NCBI GenBank assembly: GCA_016869975.1
Contig: VGCZ01000023.1
Span: forward strand, 22,428-86,427
Reading direction: 5' to 3'
Length of the DNA: 64,000 nt
Source: Alphaproteobacteria bacterium
GTDB taxonomy: Bacteria > Pseudomonadota > Alphaproteobacteria > Reyranellales > Reyranellaceae
Positions 1 to 8,316 of the stretch are shown here, piece by piece (within the stretch, counting starts at the first letter, position 1; every line of letters begins with the position of its first letter). The translations under genes and the position numbers were made by a program. Below the pieces are notes generated by a model. The model searched no databases and was not told the origin of the DNA. It saw only the letters and a program-made list of their open reading frames with translations.

Positions 1-174
1 GAGATGCGCCCACTCCACCCGAAGGATGTTGGTCGCGCGCTGGTTCTCGACGATTTGCCGGTTGAGCGCCTCGAGCCGCTCCTCCAACCGCCGCTCGTGA
101 TACTTCACGACGAACAGGCCGATGCCGGTGAGGATCGCCGCGACGATCCAGAACACGACGCCGCGGTTGATCAT
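1..174 (-). CDS. ftsL: Cell division protein FtsL, partial (N-terminal 58 residues)
   Basis: Only the N-terminus is in the window; the gene runs off the left edge. It starts with a short tail, then one hydrophobic segment (about residues 5-23), then a charged Arg/Glu/Leu helix of coiled-coil type and the ILRVEWAHL stretch typical of alphaproteobacterial FtsL. FtsL is a bitopic inner-membrane divisome protein acting with FtsB and FtsQ to activate septal peptidoglycan synthesis. The ATG overlaps the rsmH stop by 4 nt (ATGA), the usual mraZ-rsmH-ftsL order, so the genes are probably co-transcribed and translationally coupled. Confidence 0.85.
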   Translation of the reverse strand, partial: MINRGVVFWIVAAILTGIGLFVVKYHERRLEERLEALNRQIVENQRATNILRVEWAHL

Positions 175-1133
175 GCCGCGCCTCCTGTTCTCTCACCGAC
201 TCGCAGCTTGGCCGAGCGCGCGCGCGGATTGCGCGCGATCTCCGCCGCGCCAGGCTCGATCGGCCGGCGCGTGACCAGCCGCCAGCCCGGCCGGCGTGGA
301 TCGACGCGGCGCGCATCAGGGAGATGGCGCGACGGACGCGGGCCTTCCTCGGCGCGGCCGCGCAGGAAGCCCTTCACCAGGCGGTCTTCCAGCGAATGGA
401 ACGAGACGACCGCGAGCCGGCCGCCGGGCGCCAACGCGCGCTCGGCGGCGGCCAGGCCGCGCTCGAGCTCGCCCAGCTCGTCGTTCACGTGGATTCGCAA
501 CGCCTGGAAGGTGCGCGTCGCCGGATCGATCGCCGCCCGCGACGCCGCCGGCCCCAGCGCGCGACGCACGATATCGGCGAGCTGGCCGGTGCGCTCGATG
601 CGCGCGAGCCTGCGCGCGCCGACGATAGCGCGCGCGACGCGGCGCGACTGGCGCTCCTCGCCGTAGCGGTAGATCAGGTCGGCGAGCTCGCCTTCCTCGG
701 TGTCGTTGACCACGTCGGCCGCCGACGCGCCATTCGAGGACATGCGCATGTCGAGCGGACCGTCGAGGCGGAACGAAAAGCCGCGCTCGGCGCTGTCGAT
801 CTGCATCGACGACACGCCGAGATCGAGCGTCACGCCGTCGACCGTGCCGGGCGCCACGTCGTTGGCCGCCAGCAAAGTGTCGAGGTCGCCGAAGCGGCCC
901 TCGATCAGCCGCAGGCGACCGGCGTATTCGGCGACGAGAAGCTGGCCGGCATCGATCGCGGTGGGGTCGCGATCGATGCCGATCACGCGGCAGGACGCCG
1001 CGCCCAGCAGCGCACGGGTGTAGCCACCCGCGCCAAAGGTGCCATCGACGAGGAGCGCGCCATCGCGCGGCGACAGCGCGCCGACGACTTCCTCGACGAG
1101 GACGGGGACGTGAGGGACCGGCATCGCGCTCAT
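171..1133 (-). CDS. rsmH: 16S rRNA (cytosine1402-N4)-methyltransferase RsmH (MraW)
   Basis: 320 residues, the usual family length. It N4-methylates C1402 in the 16S decoding centre using S-adenosylmethionine. Visible family signatures are the HVPVLVEEV start, the SAM motif [20 protein letters not shown], the TLDLGVSS motif, [15 protein letters not shown] and [12 protein letters not shown]. The chosen ATG overlaps the upstream mraZ stop by 4 nt, and the stop overlaps the ftsL start by 4 nt. The reading frame stays open upstream into mraZ, but that extension has no family similarity and is not used. Confidence 0.97.
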   Translation of the reverse strand: MSAMPVPHVPVLVEEVVGALSPRDGALLVDGTFGAGGYTRALLGAASCRVIGIDRDPTAIDAGQLLVAEYAGRLRLIEGRFGDLDTLLAANDVAPGTVDGVTLDLGVSSMQIDSAERGFSFRLDGPLDMRMSSNGASAADVVNDTEEGELADLIYRYGEERQSRRVARAIVGARRLARIERTGQLADIVRRALGPAASRAAIDPATRTFQALRIHVNDELGELERGLAAAERALAPGGRLAVVSFHSLEDRLVKGFLRGRAEEGPRPSRHLPDARRVDPRRPGWRLVTRRPIEPGAAEIARNPRARSAKLRVGERTGGAA

Positions 1134-1636
1134 CGCCCGTCTCCGGGCAGCGGCACGACGCGCCGGCCGGCGATACGCGCCATGAACCGCTCGCGCTCGC
1201 GCTCGGCCTGCGTCGCCCAGGCAGCGGCGGTCCAGATCTGGAAATAGGAATTGCGGCCGACGAAGGCGAGCTGACCGGGCTTCTCGCCGCCGCCACCAAC
1301 GCCCAGCGACGACCACATCGTCGCCGGCAGCGACAATCGACCTTCGCCATCGAACGACACGTCGATCGCCACGCTCGACAAGTAGGCCGCGTCGTTGTCG
1401 CCCTCGACGAAGAGCTCGGTCTCCAGCGTGCCGGCGCGCGCTTCGCTGTCGCTGCGCAGCTTGGCCATCAGCTGGCCAAAGCCGCCTTTGCCGCGCGCGT
1501 CGATCGCGGCGTGGGTCAGCGACGGGAAGGCGATGAAGCCGTCGAAGCCGTCCTGGCTGAGATGGGCGCGCCAAGCGGCCGGGACGGAAACCCGTCCCTT
1601 GCCGTCCACCTTCATCAGGTATGTGGATAGGAACAT
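1130..1636 (-). CDS. mraZ: Transcriptional regulator / division protein MraZ
   Basis: 168 residues. Two SpoVT/AbrB-like MraZ repeats are visible: an N-terminal [16 protein letters not shown] and a later [16 protein letters not shown]. MraZ is a ring-forming DNA-binding protein that represses its own division/cell-wall operon by binding short repeats at the promoter. The ATG at 1634-1636 begins the conserved [11 protein letters not shown] start and has a purine-rich GGGGGATGGGA just upstream. An in-frame extension to 1702 lacks homology. The start is long after a candidate box array and promoter at 1721-1760, consistent with autoregulation. Confidence 0.95.
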   Translation of the reverse strand: MFLSTYLMKVDGKGRVSVPAAWRAHLSQDGFDGFIAFPSLTHAAIDARGKGGFGQLMAKLRSDSEARAGTLETELFVEGDNDAAYLSSVAIDVSFDGEGRLSLPATMWSSLGVGGGGEKPGQLAFVGRNSYFQIWTAAAWATQAERERERFMARIAGRRVVPLPGDGR

Positions 1637-1720
1637 GTCCCATCCCCCATGCGCCCGGTCTTTGAGCCCCCTCCGCCCCACGCGGAACCGGTGGCATCCC
1701 ACGCCGACATCGGCGGCTTA

Positions 1721-1760
1721 CGGGATATCATGGGATATCATGGGAAAAAGCGGGCGTCAA
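1721..1760 (-). promoter_or_regulatory. Candidate mraZ promoter with MraZ-box-like 10-bp repeats
   Basis: On the + strand CGGG/TGGG tetranucleotides recur exactly every 10 bp at 1721, 1731, 1741 and 1751, twice within the repeat TGGGATATCA. Reading the mraZ strand, TTGACG (1755-1760) and TATCCC (1732-1737) are separated by 17 bp and could be -35 and -10 elements, so the repeats would lie on the core promoter. E. coli MraZ is known to bind TGGGN repeats spaced by 5 nt. The caveat is that the TGGG strand here is the non-coding strand of mraZ. Confidence 0.5.
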
Positions 1761-1967
1761 ACCCTTGCGTGGGCAAAAATGGACGTTTGGAGAATGGGTT
1801 AGCTTCAAACTTCTCAGGCTGGCCACCCCCGCTAATGGTGCGGCCCGATGCGGTCACCCTCTACAGCCTGCGGAAACAACGACCAAAAATACACGATGAG
1901 CATATATCACATGCGTGTCGTGGATTGAATCACGTTTCGTTCGATGCGTCGACCGGTTACGGCGCAG

Positions 1968-2008
1968 AAAAAGGGCCGCCGGGCGGCGAGACGCATCCGC
2001 CCGGCGGC
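1968..2008 (-). terminator. Rho-independent terminator after the 2024-2611 gene
   Basis: A perfect 12-bp inverted repeat (1975-1986 with 1997-2008, 10-nt loop) is followed, reading the minus strand, by CTTTTTCTG. It lies 15 nt past the stop of the minus-strand gene 2024-2611. It should insulate the mraZ promoter from upstream transcription. Confidence 0.8.
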
Positions 2009-2023
2009 CTCATACCGGCCGGC

Positions 2024-2611
2024 TCACTGCAGCGGTGACTCGACCGCGCAAACCGTGTTGTCGACGTAGAGCTGACCCTGCGGTCCGCGCGCCGGGGCCT
2101 CGACACGCTGACCCGGCGCGATGCCGCGCAGCGTGATCTTGGCCTCCTCGACCAGAAGGCGGTCATTGTTGAATCGGCAGCTGATCTGGGCGTCGATGGC
2201 GCGCTCGCCGTTGTTGGCGAGGATCAGCGTGGCGACCCATCGCTCGCGGTCGACCAGGCGCAACGACGGCGTCTCCAGCGTGACGATCGGCACCGAGCCG
2301 CCCGGGCGCGAGAGCACCGGCACCGTGCCGATCACCCTGACATCAGGCACCTGGATCGACACCGTCGGCGTGCGCACCACTTGCTGACGCGGATCGAAGG
2401 CGCGGTCTTGCGGCAGCACCGGCTTCGTGTCGGGCTGGCCGACATTGTCGGGCGTCCAGACCTTGCCGGTCTCGTCGCGGAAACCGGCCGCGCCATCGAT
2501 CGCGCCGCGCGGCGGCGGATCAAGCTGCGCCAGGGCCGGCACAACGGGCGACGCGACGGTCGCCAGCCCGGCGAGGATAGTGACGGTCTTGCTCAGGGTC
2601 GAAGCGCGCAT
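2024..2611 (-). CDS. Secreted hypothetical protein
   Basis: 195 residues with a clear Sec signal peptide ending PALAQ, so probably periplasmic. The mature part is Pro/Val-rich with predicted beta strands, one FNNDRLLVEEA stretch and two Cys residues (SCRF, TVCAV) that could form a disulfide. I recognise no family. A strong AAGGAG lies 6 nt before the ATG. It precedes a terminator and follows the small lipoprotein gene on the same strand. It belongs to an accessory block inserted between RNase P RNA and mraZ. Confidence 0.75.
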   Translation of the reverse strand: MRASTLSKTVTILAGLATVASPVVPALAQLDPPPRGAIDGAAGFRDETGKVWTPDNVGQPDTKPVLPQDRAFDPRQQVVRTPTVSIQVPDVRVIGTVPVLSRPGGSVPIVTLETPSLRLVDRERWVATLILANNGERAIDAQISCRFNNDRLLVEEAKITLRGIAPGQRVEAPARGPQGQLYVDNTVCAVESPLQ

Positions 2612-2718
2612 GGTCTTCTCCTTTCAGCAATAGCTCACGCCGACCGCTGTTCGCTTGAGGCGAGCGGCGAGACGAGAGACGCGGGAACTCAAATGGCGGC
2701 GCGCGGTGCCGCGTCAGG

Positions 2719-2949
2719 TCAGCGGGGCGTGGTCGCCGCGCCGATGCCGGCACCGACGGCGCCACCGATCAGCGCGCCGCCCAGAATGGAGACACCACCA
2801 GTCATCGCGCCCAGCGCGGCGCCGCTGGCGGCACCGATGCCGCCGCCTGTCACGGCGCGTTGCCCCCAGGTGTTGCCACAAGCCGACAGCAGCAGCGATG
2901 TCGCGATCAGGACTGGCGCGACCCTGAGGCCGACGAGGATCTTGGTCAT
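2719..2949 (-). CDS. Small glycine-zipper lipoprotein
   Basis: 76 residues. A basic start and a hydrophobic stretch lead to a lipobox (LLLSAC), predicting lipidation at the Cys. The rest is an alternating Gly/Ala run (GGGIGAASGAALGAM, GGALIGGAVGAGIGA) typical of glycine-zipper outer-membrane lipoproteins (OsmB/YMGG-like). Such segments pack as membrane-associated helices; the precise role is not known. GGAG sits 9 nt before the chosen ATG. An upstream in-frame extension to 3027 would bury the lipoprotein signal and is rejected. Confidence 0.75.
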   Translation of the reverse strand: MTKILVGLRVAPVLIATSLLLSACGNTWGQRAVTGGGIGAASGAALGAMTGGVSILGGALIGGAVGAGIGAATTPR

Positions 2950-3168
2950 CGTCTTCTCCACGTTTGTTATTATGTAGGCGATCGCGCTCCGACCACCTGG
3001 ACGCCCATAAAGCTGGGAACCGCCCATGGCGACAATAAGGCGGCAGCTGGCTCATTCCGGGGCTTCGGCCGCCGCGTTTTCGCCATCTTCGGTGCTTGTC
3101 GCAACCCGGTTCATTGACGAAAATCCACCCCACGCAAGCGCCGAAGCGCGGGCGCGCCGGAGAGCGTG

Positions 3169-4122
3169 ATGAGCACACCGATCGTCAAAGTGACCGATCT
3201 CGCCTGGGGCCGCCTGCGCGCGCCCGATCTGGACGTGATGGAGGAGTTCCTCACCCATTTCGGCATGGTGCGCTCGGCGCGCACCAACAACGCGCTCTAC
3301 ATGCGCGGCTCGGACGCCCCGCACCACATCCACGTCACCGAGAAGGGCGATGCGAAGTTCGTCGGCTTCGCCTATCACGCCCGCAGCGAGGACGATCTGC
3401 GCAAGCTCGCCGCCCTGCCCGGCGCCTCCGGTGTCGAGACCATCGACGAGCCCGGCGGCGGCAAGCGCGTGCGGCTACGCGAGCCCAACGGTTACCAGAT
3501 CGAGGTCGTGCACGGCGTCGCCGAGCTGCCGCCGATCACGGTTCTGCGCGACCCGCCCAACAGCGGCGACGAGCCGCTGCGCCGCAAGGGCCGGCTGATG
3601 CGGCTCTCGAAATCGCCGACCATGATCAAGCGCATCGCCCATGGCGTGATGGGCACGCCGAAGCTCGAGGAAACCGTGAAGTGGTTCCGCGACACGCTGG
3701 GCTTCGTGCGCTCCGACGACGTCTACGCCGGTTCGCCCGACAACGTGATCGGCTCGTTCAACCGCCTCGACCGCGGCGACGACTATGTCGACCACCACGT
3801 ATTCTTCTGCATCCGCCACGAGAAGACGGGACTGAATCACCTATCCTACGAGGTCCCCGACATTGACGCGGTGATGCAGGACCACGAGTATCTGAAGAGC
3901 TTGGGCAAATACGAGCATATGTGGGGCATCGGCCGCCATCTGCTGGGCAGCCAGGTCTACGACTACTGGTGCGATCCGTGGGGCCGCACGCACGAGCGCT
4001 GGGCCGACACCGACCGTCTCAACACCGCGCAGGGCGGCAATCTGCTGAGCGCCGAGGAAGGCCTCGTCTCGCAATGGGGCGAGCGCCCGCCGGCGAAGTT
4101 CCTGTCTAACATCCAGCCGTAA
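3169..4122 (+). CDS. Type I extradiol (catechol 2,3-type) ring-cleavage dioxygenase, VOC superfamily
   Basis: 317 residues, two VOC half-domains as in bacterial extradiol dioxygenases. The catalytic half shows the expected metal ligands: His158 (RIAHGVMG), His224 (LNHLSYEV) and Glu276 (THERWAD), plus the IGRHLLGS and YDYWCDPWG active-site segments. Such enzymes use Fe(II) and O2 to cleave catechols next to the hydroxyls; the substrate cannot be told from sequence. A GTG directly precedes the ATG and could also start it. It is transcribed opposite to the mraZ-side genes and is followed 30 nt later by the leucine-rich-repeat gene. No other aromatic-degradation gene is adjacent. Confidence 0.85.
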   Translation: MSTPIVKVTDLAWGRLRAPDLDVMEEFLTHFGMVRSARTNNALYMRGSDAPHHIHVTEKGDAKFVGFAYHARSEDDLRKLAALPGASGVETIDEPGGGKRVRLREPNGYQIEVVHGVAELPPITVLRDPPNSGDEPLRRKGRLMRLSKSPTMIKRIAHGVMGTPKLEETVKWFRDTLGFVRSDDVYAGSPDNVIGSFNRLDRGDDYVDHHVFFCIRHEKTGLNHLSYEVPDIDAVMQDHEYLKSLGKYEHMWGIGRHLLGSQVYDYWCDPWGRTHERWADTDRLNTAQGGNLLSAEEGLVSQWGERPPAKFLSNIQP

Positions 4123-4152
4123 CAGGCGGCTGCGCCAAGGGGGAAAACGAGA

Positions 4153-5283
4153 ATGACACGGACGATACGCGCGATCGCGCTGGCCGCGATCGCGGCCATG
4201 GCTTTGTGTGCCGGCGCCGCAGCGCAAACGCCGCAGGAGGCCGCCGACTGGCTCAAGGGACTGGGCATCAAGCTGAACTCCAAGGACGCCACGCCCGAGC
4301 TGGTGCTGGCCGCGACGGCGGTCGATTTCAACGGCCTGGCGCGCGACAAGAAACTCGATCCCGCCGACCTCGCCAAGCTCAAGGCGTTTCCCAAGCTTGT
4401 CGAGGTCGGCCTCGGCAATCAGGCCGGCACCGACCAGGGCGTCGCCGAGCTGGTCAAGGCGGTGCCGAAACTGCAGCGCCTGAGCATCCACAACTCGGCG
4501 ATCACCGACGCGGCGCTGGCCGAGATCGCCAAGCTCGGCGATCTCACCGAGCTGGTCATGTTCTCGACCAAGGTCACGCCGGCCTCGATGGCTCACGTCG
4601 CAAAGCTCGCCAAGCTGCAACGGCTGGATATCAGCAGCACGGCCGTCGGCGACGAGGGGCTGGAAGCGATCAAGGCTCTGCCGGCGCTTCGCAATCTGTG
4701 GTTCAACAGCATGAAGGGCGTCACCCGCAAGGGCATGGCGGCGATCGCCGCGATGCCGGCGCTGCGCAACCTCGTCATCCAGTTCGCCGAGATCAACGAG
4801 GAGATCGAGGAGCTGGCCAAGGCGCCACAGCTCGAAGACATCACCTTCATGGCGAGCAAGCTCGACGACGCCGGCGGCCAGCATCTCGGCAAGCTCAAGA
4901 ACCTGCGCCGCCTGTTCGTCTGGAAGACCAAGATCACCGACAAGAGCATGCCGGCGATCGGCAGCCTGGCGAAGCTCGAGACGATCTACCTCAACGACAC
5001 GGCGATCACCGACGCCGGCCTGAAGGAGCTCGCGGCCAACAAGGAGCTGCAAACCCTGTGGCTCGACAACACCGCGATCGGCGACGCGGGGCTCGCGTCG
5101 CTGACCGGCCTGCCCAAGCTGTCGTGGATCAAGCTCGACGGCACCAAGGTGACCGACGCCGGCATGACGTCGCTGGCGCGGATCAAGTCGCTGACCTCGG
5201 TGGGCGTCGCCAAGACGGCGGTCACCGAAGCCGGCTACAAGGCGCTGCTCGACGCCAATCCGAAGATGCGCATCAGCAAGTAG
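4153..5283 (+). CDS. Secreted leucine-rich-repeat protein
   Basis: 376 residues. A signal peptide ending AGAAAQ is followed by about ten ~24-residue leucine-rich repeats of the form L-x-x-L-x-L-x-x-T-x-I-T-D-A-G-L-x-x-L (for example LETIYLNDTAITDAGLKEL). These build a solenoid binding surface in the periplasm or outside the cell. The ITDAGL repeat class is the bacterial cysteine-containing-like LRR type common in planctomycetes. GGGGG lies upstream of the ATG. The stop codon is within a few bases of the 3' end of the convergent RNase P RNA gene. Ligand unknown. Confidence 0.8.
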   Translation: MTRTIRAIALAAIAAMALCAGAAAQTPQEAADWLKGLGIKLNSKDATPELVLAATAVDFNGLARDKKLDPADLAKLKAFPKLVEVGLGNQAGTDQGVAELVKAVPKLQRLSIHNSAITDAALAEIAKLGDLTELVMFSTKVTPASMAHVAKLAKLQRLDISSTAVGDEGLEAIKALPALRNLWFNSMKGVTRKGMAAIAAMPALRNLVIQFAEINEEIEELAKAPQLEDITFMASKLDDAGGQHLGKLKNLRRLFVWKTKITDKSMPAIGSLAKLETIYLNDTAITDAGLKELAANKELQTLWLDNTAIGDAGLASLTGLPKLSWIKLDGTKVTDAGMTSLARIKSLTSVGVAKTAVTEAGYKALLDANPKMRISK

Positions 5284-5284
5284 A

Positions 5285-5698
<414 letters not shown>

Positions 5699-5704
5699 CC
5701 TCAG

Positions 5705-6448
5705 CTAGGCCCGCGCACAGGCCGCGTCAAGCGCGCGCGCCAGCGCCAGGCACTCGGCGTCGGCGCGACCGTCTATCCGCGCCGGGCGAAAGCGGCGCTG
5801 GAAGGCGACGATGATGTCGGCCGCATCGACCTCGACGATGTCGGCGAAAGCCGATTCGTCGCTGTTGTCGACATAGGCCTGGCGACCAGCGCGTGTGCCA
5901 TAGCGGTGCGGCGGCGGGTAGCCGATGCGCCGCAGGACGGCCAGCAGGTCCGCCTCGTCGGCCGGGCCGCCGGCCGCCGAAGCCACTGGCCACAGGCCGA
6001 CACCCACCGATGCCAGCGCGCGCCAGAAGAAGCGGCCGCCGGGATCGTCCTTGCGCTTGGGCGCGATGTCGGAATGGCCGACCACGTTGCGCGCGGCGAT
6101 GCCGGGATGGCGCGCGAGGATGGCGCGGCAGAGCCCGATCACTGCATCGCGCTGCGCATCGGGGTAATCGTGGACGTTGCCGTCCATGTTGACGATCTCG
6201 ACGCCGATCGAGCTCTCGTTCAGGCCCTGGGCCTCGCCCCACCACGACAGCCCGGCGTGCCAGGCGACGCGATCCTCGGCGACCAGACGATAGATGTCGC
6301 CATTGACGTCGACGACATAGTGCGCGCTGACGCGGCCGAAGCGCAGCAGGTCAAGAGACACGTCGAGCGGCTGCGCGGTGTGGTGCAGCACGAGATGCGC
6401 CACCGGCGACCCGCGCGGCGCATGGTTGTTCGAGGGCGCGTCGATCAT
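5705..6448 (-). CDS. N-acetylmuramoyl-L-alanine amidase, AmpD/AmiD type (amidase_2)
   Basis: 247 residues. An N-terminal zinc amidase domain shows LVLHHTA (first zinc His), the EIVNMDG segment and VGHSDIAPKRKDDPG (second His and the catalytic Lys/Asp-zinc region). The C-terminal ~70 residues contain an IVAFQRRFRP motif typical of a peptidoglycan-binding helical domain. It cleaves the amide bond between MurNAc and L-Ala in muropeptides during recycling. No signal peptide is visible, suggesting a cytoplasmic AmpD-like role. It ends an operon (TerB-DnaJ, acyltransferase, amidase) and immediately precedes rnpB. Confidence 0.9.
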   Translation of the reverse strand: MIDAPSNNHAPRGSPVAHLVLHHTAQPLDVSLDLLRFGRVSAHYVVDVNGDIYRLVAEDRVAWHAGLSWWGEAQGLNESSIGVEIVNMDGNVHDYPDAQRDAVIGLCRAILARHPGIAARNVVGHSDIAPKRKDDPGGRFFWRALASVGVGLWPVASAAGGPADEADLLAVLRRIGYPPPHRYGTRAGRQAYVDNSDESAFADIVEVDAADIIVAFQRRFRPARIDGRADAECLALARALDAACARA

Positions 6449-6457
6449 CGCGCGAGC

Positions 6458-7531
6458 CTAACGCGCCGGCGCGCCCTCGGCGAGGCGGCGCAGCGCGGCG
6501 CGCGCCGGCCGCTCGATCGCGACATGCAGGGCAAAGGCGGCCACCAGCGATAGCACGATCAGCGCGGCGAAAAACAGCCAGCCGACCGCCGATCCGACGG
6601 CCAGCCCGAGCCGATCGAACGCCCACCACAGGCATTCGAAGACGAACCAGTGCACGACGTAGAGCGCGTAGGACGCCTCGCCGATCGCGCGCGACGCGCG
6701 GCTCGACAAGACGTTGGTCAGCACGCCTCGCCCCTTCGCCACGCCGACAAGGATGCCGGCGAACGCCACGATCAGAAGATGATCGACCCACAGCGTCGGG
6801 GCGACGTCGATCATCGTCACGATCGCCAGGGCGGCGCAGATGCCGGCAAGCACGCCGCCGGATGCCGCCGCGCCCCCGACCTGGCGCCAGGCGCGCCACA
6901 AGAAGACGCCCGCAAGGAACTCCGCCGCCACGCGCGCGCCGCCATGCGCCGCGGCGGTGTGCAGCGACGGCAAGCCGTGGGCATGCGTGTAGATCGCGTG
7001 CGCCGCCAAGCTCGCCAGAGCCAAAGCGAGACAGGCGAGCACCGAGCGCAATCGCACCGCCACCGCGAGCGCGACCGGCAGCAGCAGCGAGGCGGCCCAT
7101 TCGTAGCTGAGACTCCAGCCCGGCGGATTGATGCGCTCGGCGTCGGCCCAGCCCCAGCTCTGCATCAAGAGCGCGTAGAGCGACCACAGGCCGGGATCGT
7201 CGGCGACGCGCAGGCCGCCGCCGCCCAGGCCGCTTAGGCGGCCGATCTCGGCCTTGAGCGCGAACAGCGCCAGCACCACCAGCCAGACCGGCCACAATCG
7301 CGCCACGCGGCGGCATAGATAGCGCGCGTAGAACGCAAGCCCGTCGCGCGCGAAGACCGGCGCGTAGACATGCGCCAGCACGAAGCCCGAGAGGACGAAG
7401 AACAGGTCGACGCCGAGATAGCCGTGGCGGATCACCGGTGGCGCGACGCCGGTGAAGGCGGTGGCGTGGAAGGCCACAACCCACAGCGCCGCCAGCGCCC
7501 GCAACCCGTCGAGCGCCGGCAAGTGGGTCAT
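6458..7531 (-). CDS. Acyltransferase 3 family membrane protein (OafA/YrhL-like)
   Basis: 357 residues, about ten transmembrane segments. The family signatures are LPALDGLRALAALWVVAFH at the N-terminus, GYLGVDLFFVLSGFVLA and RVARLWPVWL. Such proteins O-acylate cell-surface sugars such as O-antigen or exopolysaccharide. The chosen ATG overlaps the upstream TerB-DnaJ stop by 4 nt and begins exactly at the conserved domain; an open upstream extension is a shadow. The amidase follows after 9 nt. Confidence 0.9.
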   Translation of the reverse strand: MTHLPALDGLRALAALWVVAFHATAFTGVAPPVIRHGYLGVDLFFVLSGFVLAHVYAPVFARDGLAFYARYLCRRVARLWPVWLVVLALFALKAEIGRLSGLGGGGLRVADDPGLWSLYALLMQSWGWADAERINPPGWSLSYEWAASLLLPVALAVAVRLRSVLACLALALASLAAHAIYTHAHGLPSLHTAAAHGGARVAAEFLAGVFLWRAWRQVGGAAASGGVLAGICAALAIVTMIDVAPTLWVDHLLIVAFAGILVGVAKGRGVLTNVLSSRASRAIGEASYALYVVHWFVFECLWWAFDRLGLAVGSAVGWLFFAALIVLSLVAAFALHVAIERPARAALRRLAEGAPAR

Positions 7532-8286
7532 CGCGTGTCGGCGGATCCGGCGGGTAGCGCGGCGCGGGCTTTGTCGTAGGCCGCATTGATGGCGGCAAAC
7601 TCGCGATTGGCGAGCTCGATCGCCTCGGCCGGCAGGCCGCGCGCCATCAGGCGGTCGGGGTGGAACTCCAGGGCCAACCGACGATGGGCGCGCTTGAGTT
7701 CCTCGGCGTCGGCGTTGGGCATGACACCGAGAATCGCCCAGGGATCGTCGCGCAGTGTGACGCCGGCGGTGGCAAAGGCGCGGCGCAGGCGCGCCTCGCC
7801 GAGGCCGAATACCGCCGAGACGGCGCGCAGCCACTCGATCTCGGACAGCGAGGCCGACCCGTCGGCGCCGGCGATCAGGCACAGCCCGACGAGCACCTCC
7901 TCCAGCACGTCCGGATCGTCGGGAAACAGTCCAGCGACCTGGCGCGCATAAGCCTCGAAGCCATACGTGTCGCGCTTGGCGATGTCGAAGAAGCGGCCGA
8001 CGCTCTCGACATCTTCCGGTGGCACGTGGAAAAACGAGCGGAACGCATCGATCTCATGCCGCGTCACCCGTCCATCGGCCCGCGCCAGCTTGGCGCCCAG
8101 CGCGACGACGCCGATGGTAAAGGCGATCTGCCGTGTCGCCTCGGGCCGGCCGTCCGGCCGCGCGTTGGATGAGTCGTCGCGCCGGCCACCGGCGCCGAGC
8201 AGCGCGCCGATCGGTCCGCCGATCACGGCGCCGGCGGTGCCGCCGAGAATCCTGCGCCAGATACTCATCGGCTCACGTTTAGCCAT
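7528..8286 (-). CDS. DjlA-like co-chaperone: TerB domain plus C-terminal J domain
   Basis: 252 residues. A short Gly-rich hydrophobic N-terminus (GGTAGAVIGGPIGALLGAG) is followed by a TerB-like helical domain with acidic motifs (KLARADGRVT, CLIAGADGSASLSE). The C-terminal J domain has the LEFHPDRLMARG signature whose HPD triad stimulates DnaK ATPase. The layout matches membrane-associated DjlA proteins. ATG at 8284-8286 is used; a second in-frame ATG at 8268 (MSIWRR) is possible. First gene of the amidase operon. Confidence 0.85.
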   Translation of the reverse strand: MAKREPMSIWRRILGGTAGAVIGGPIGALLGAGGRRDDSSNARPDGRPEATRQIAFTIGVVALGAKLARADGRVTRHEIDAFRSFFHVPPEDVESVGRFFDIAKRDTYGFEAYARQVAGLFPDDPDVLEEVLVGLCLIAGADGSASLSEIEWLRAVSAVFGLGEARLRRAFATAGVTLRDDPWAILGVMPNADAEELKRAHRRLALEFHPDRLMARGLPAEAIELANREFAAINAAYDKARAALPAGSADTR

Positions 8287-8316
8287 CGAGCGGCCGTCTC
8301 ACAACCGGCGCGTCGC

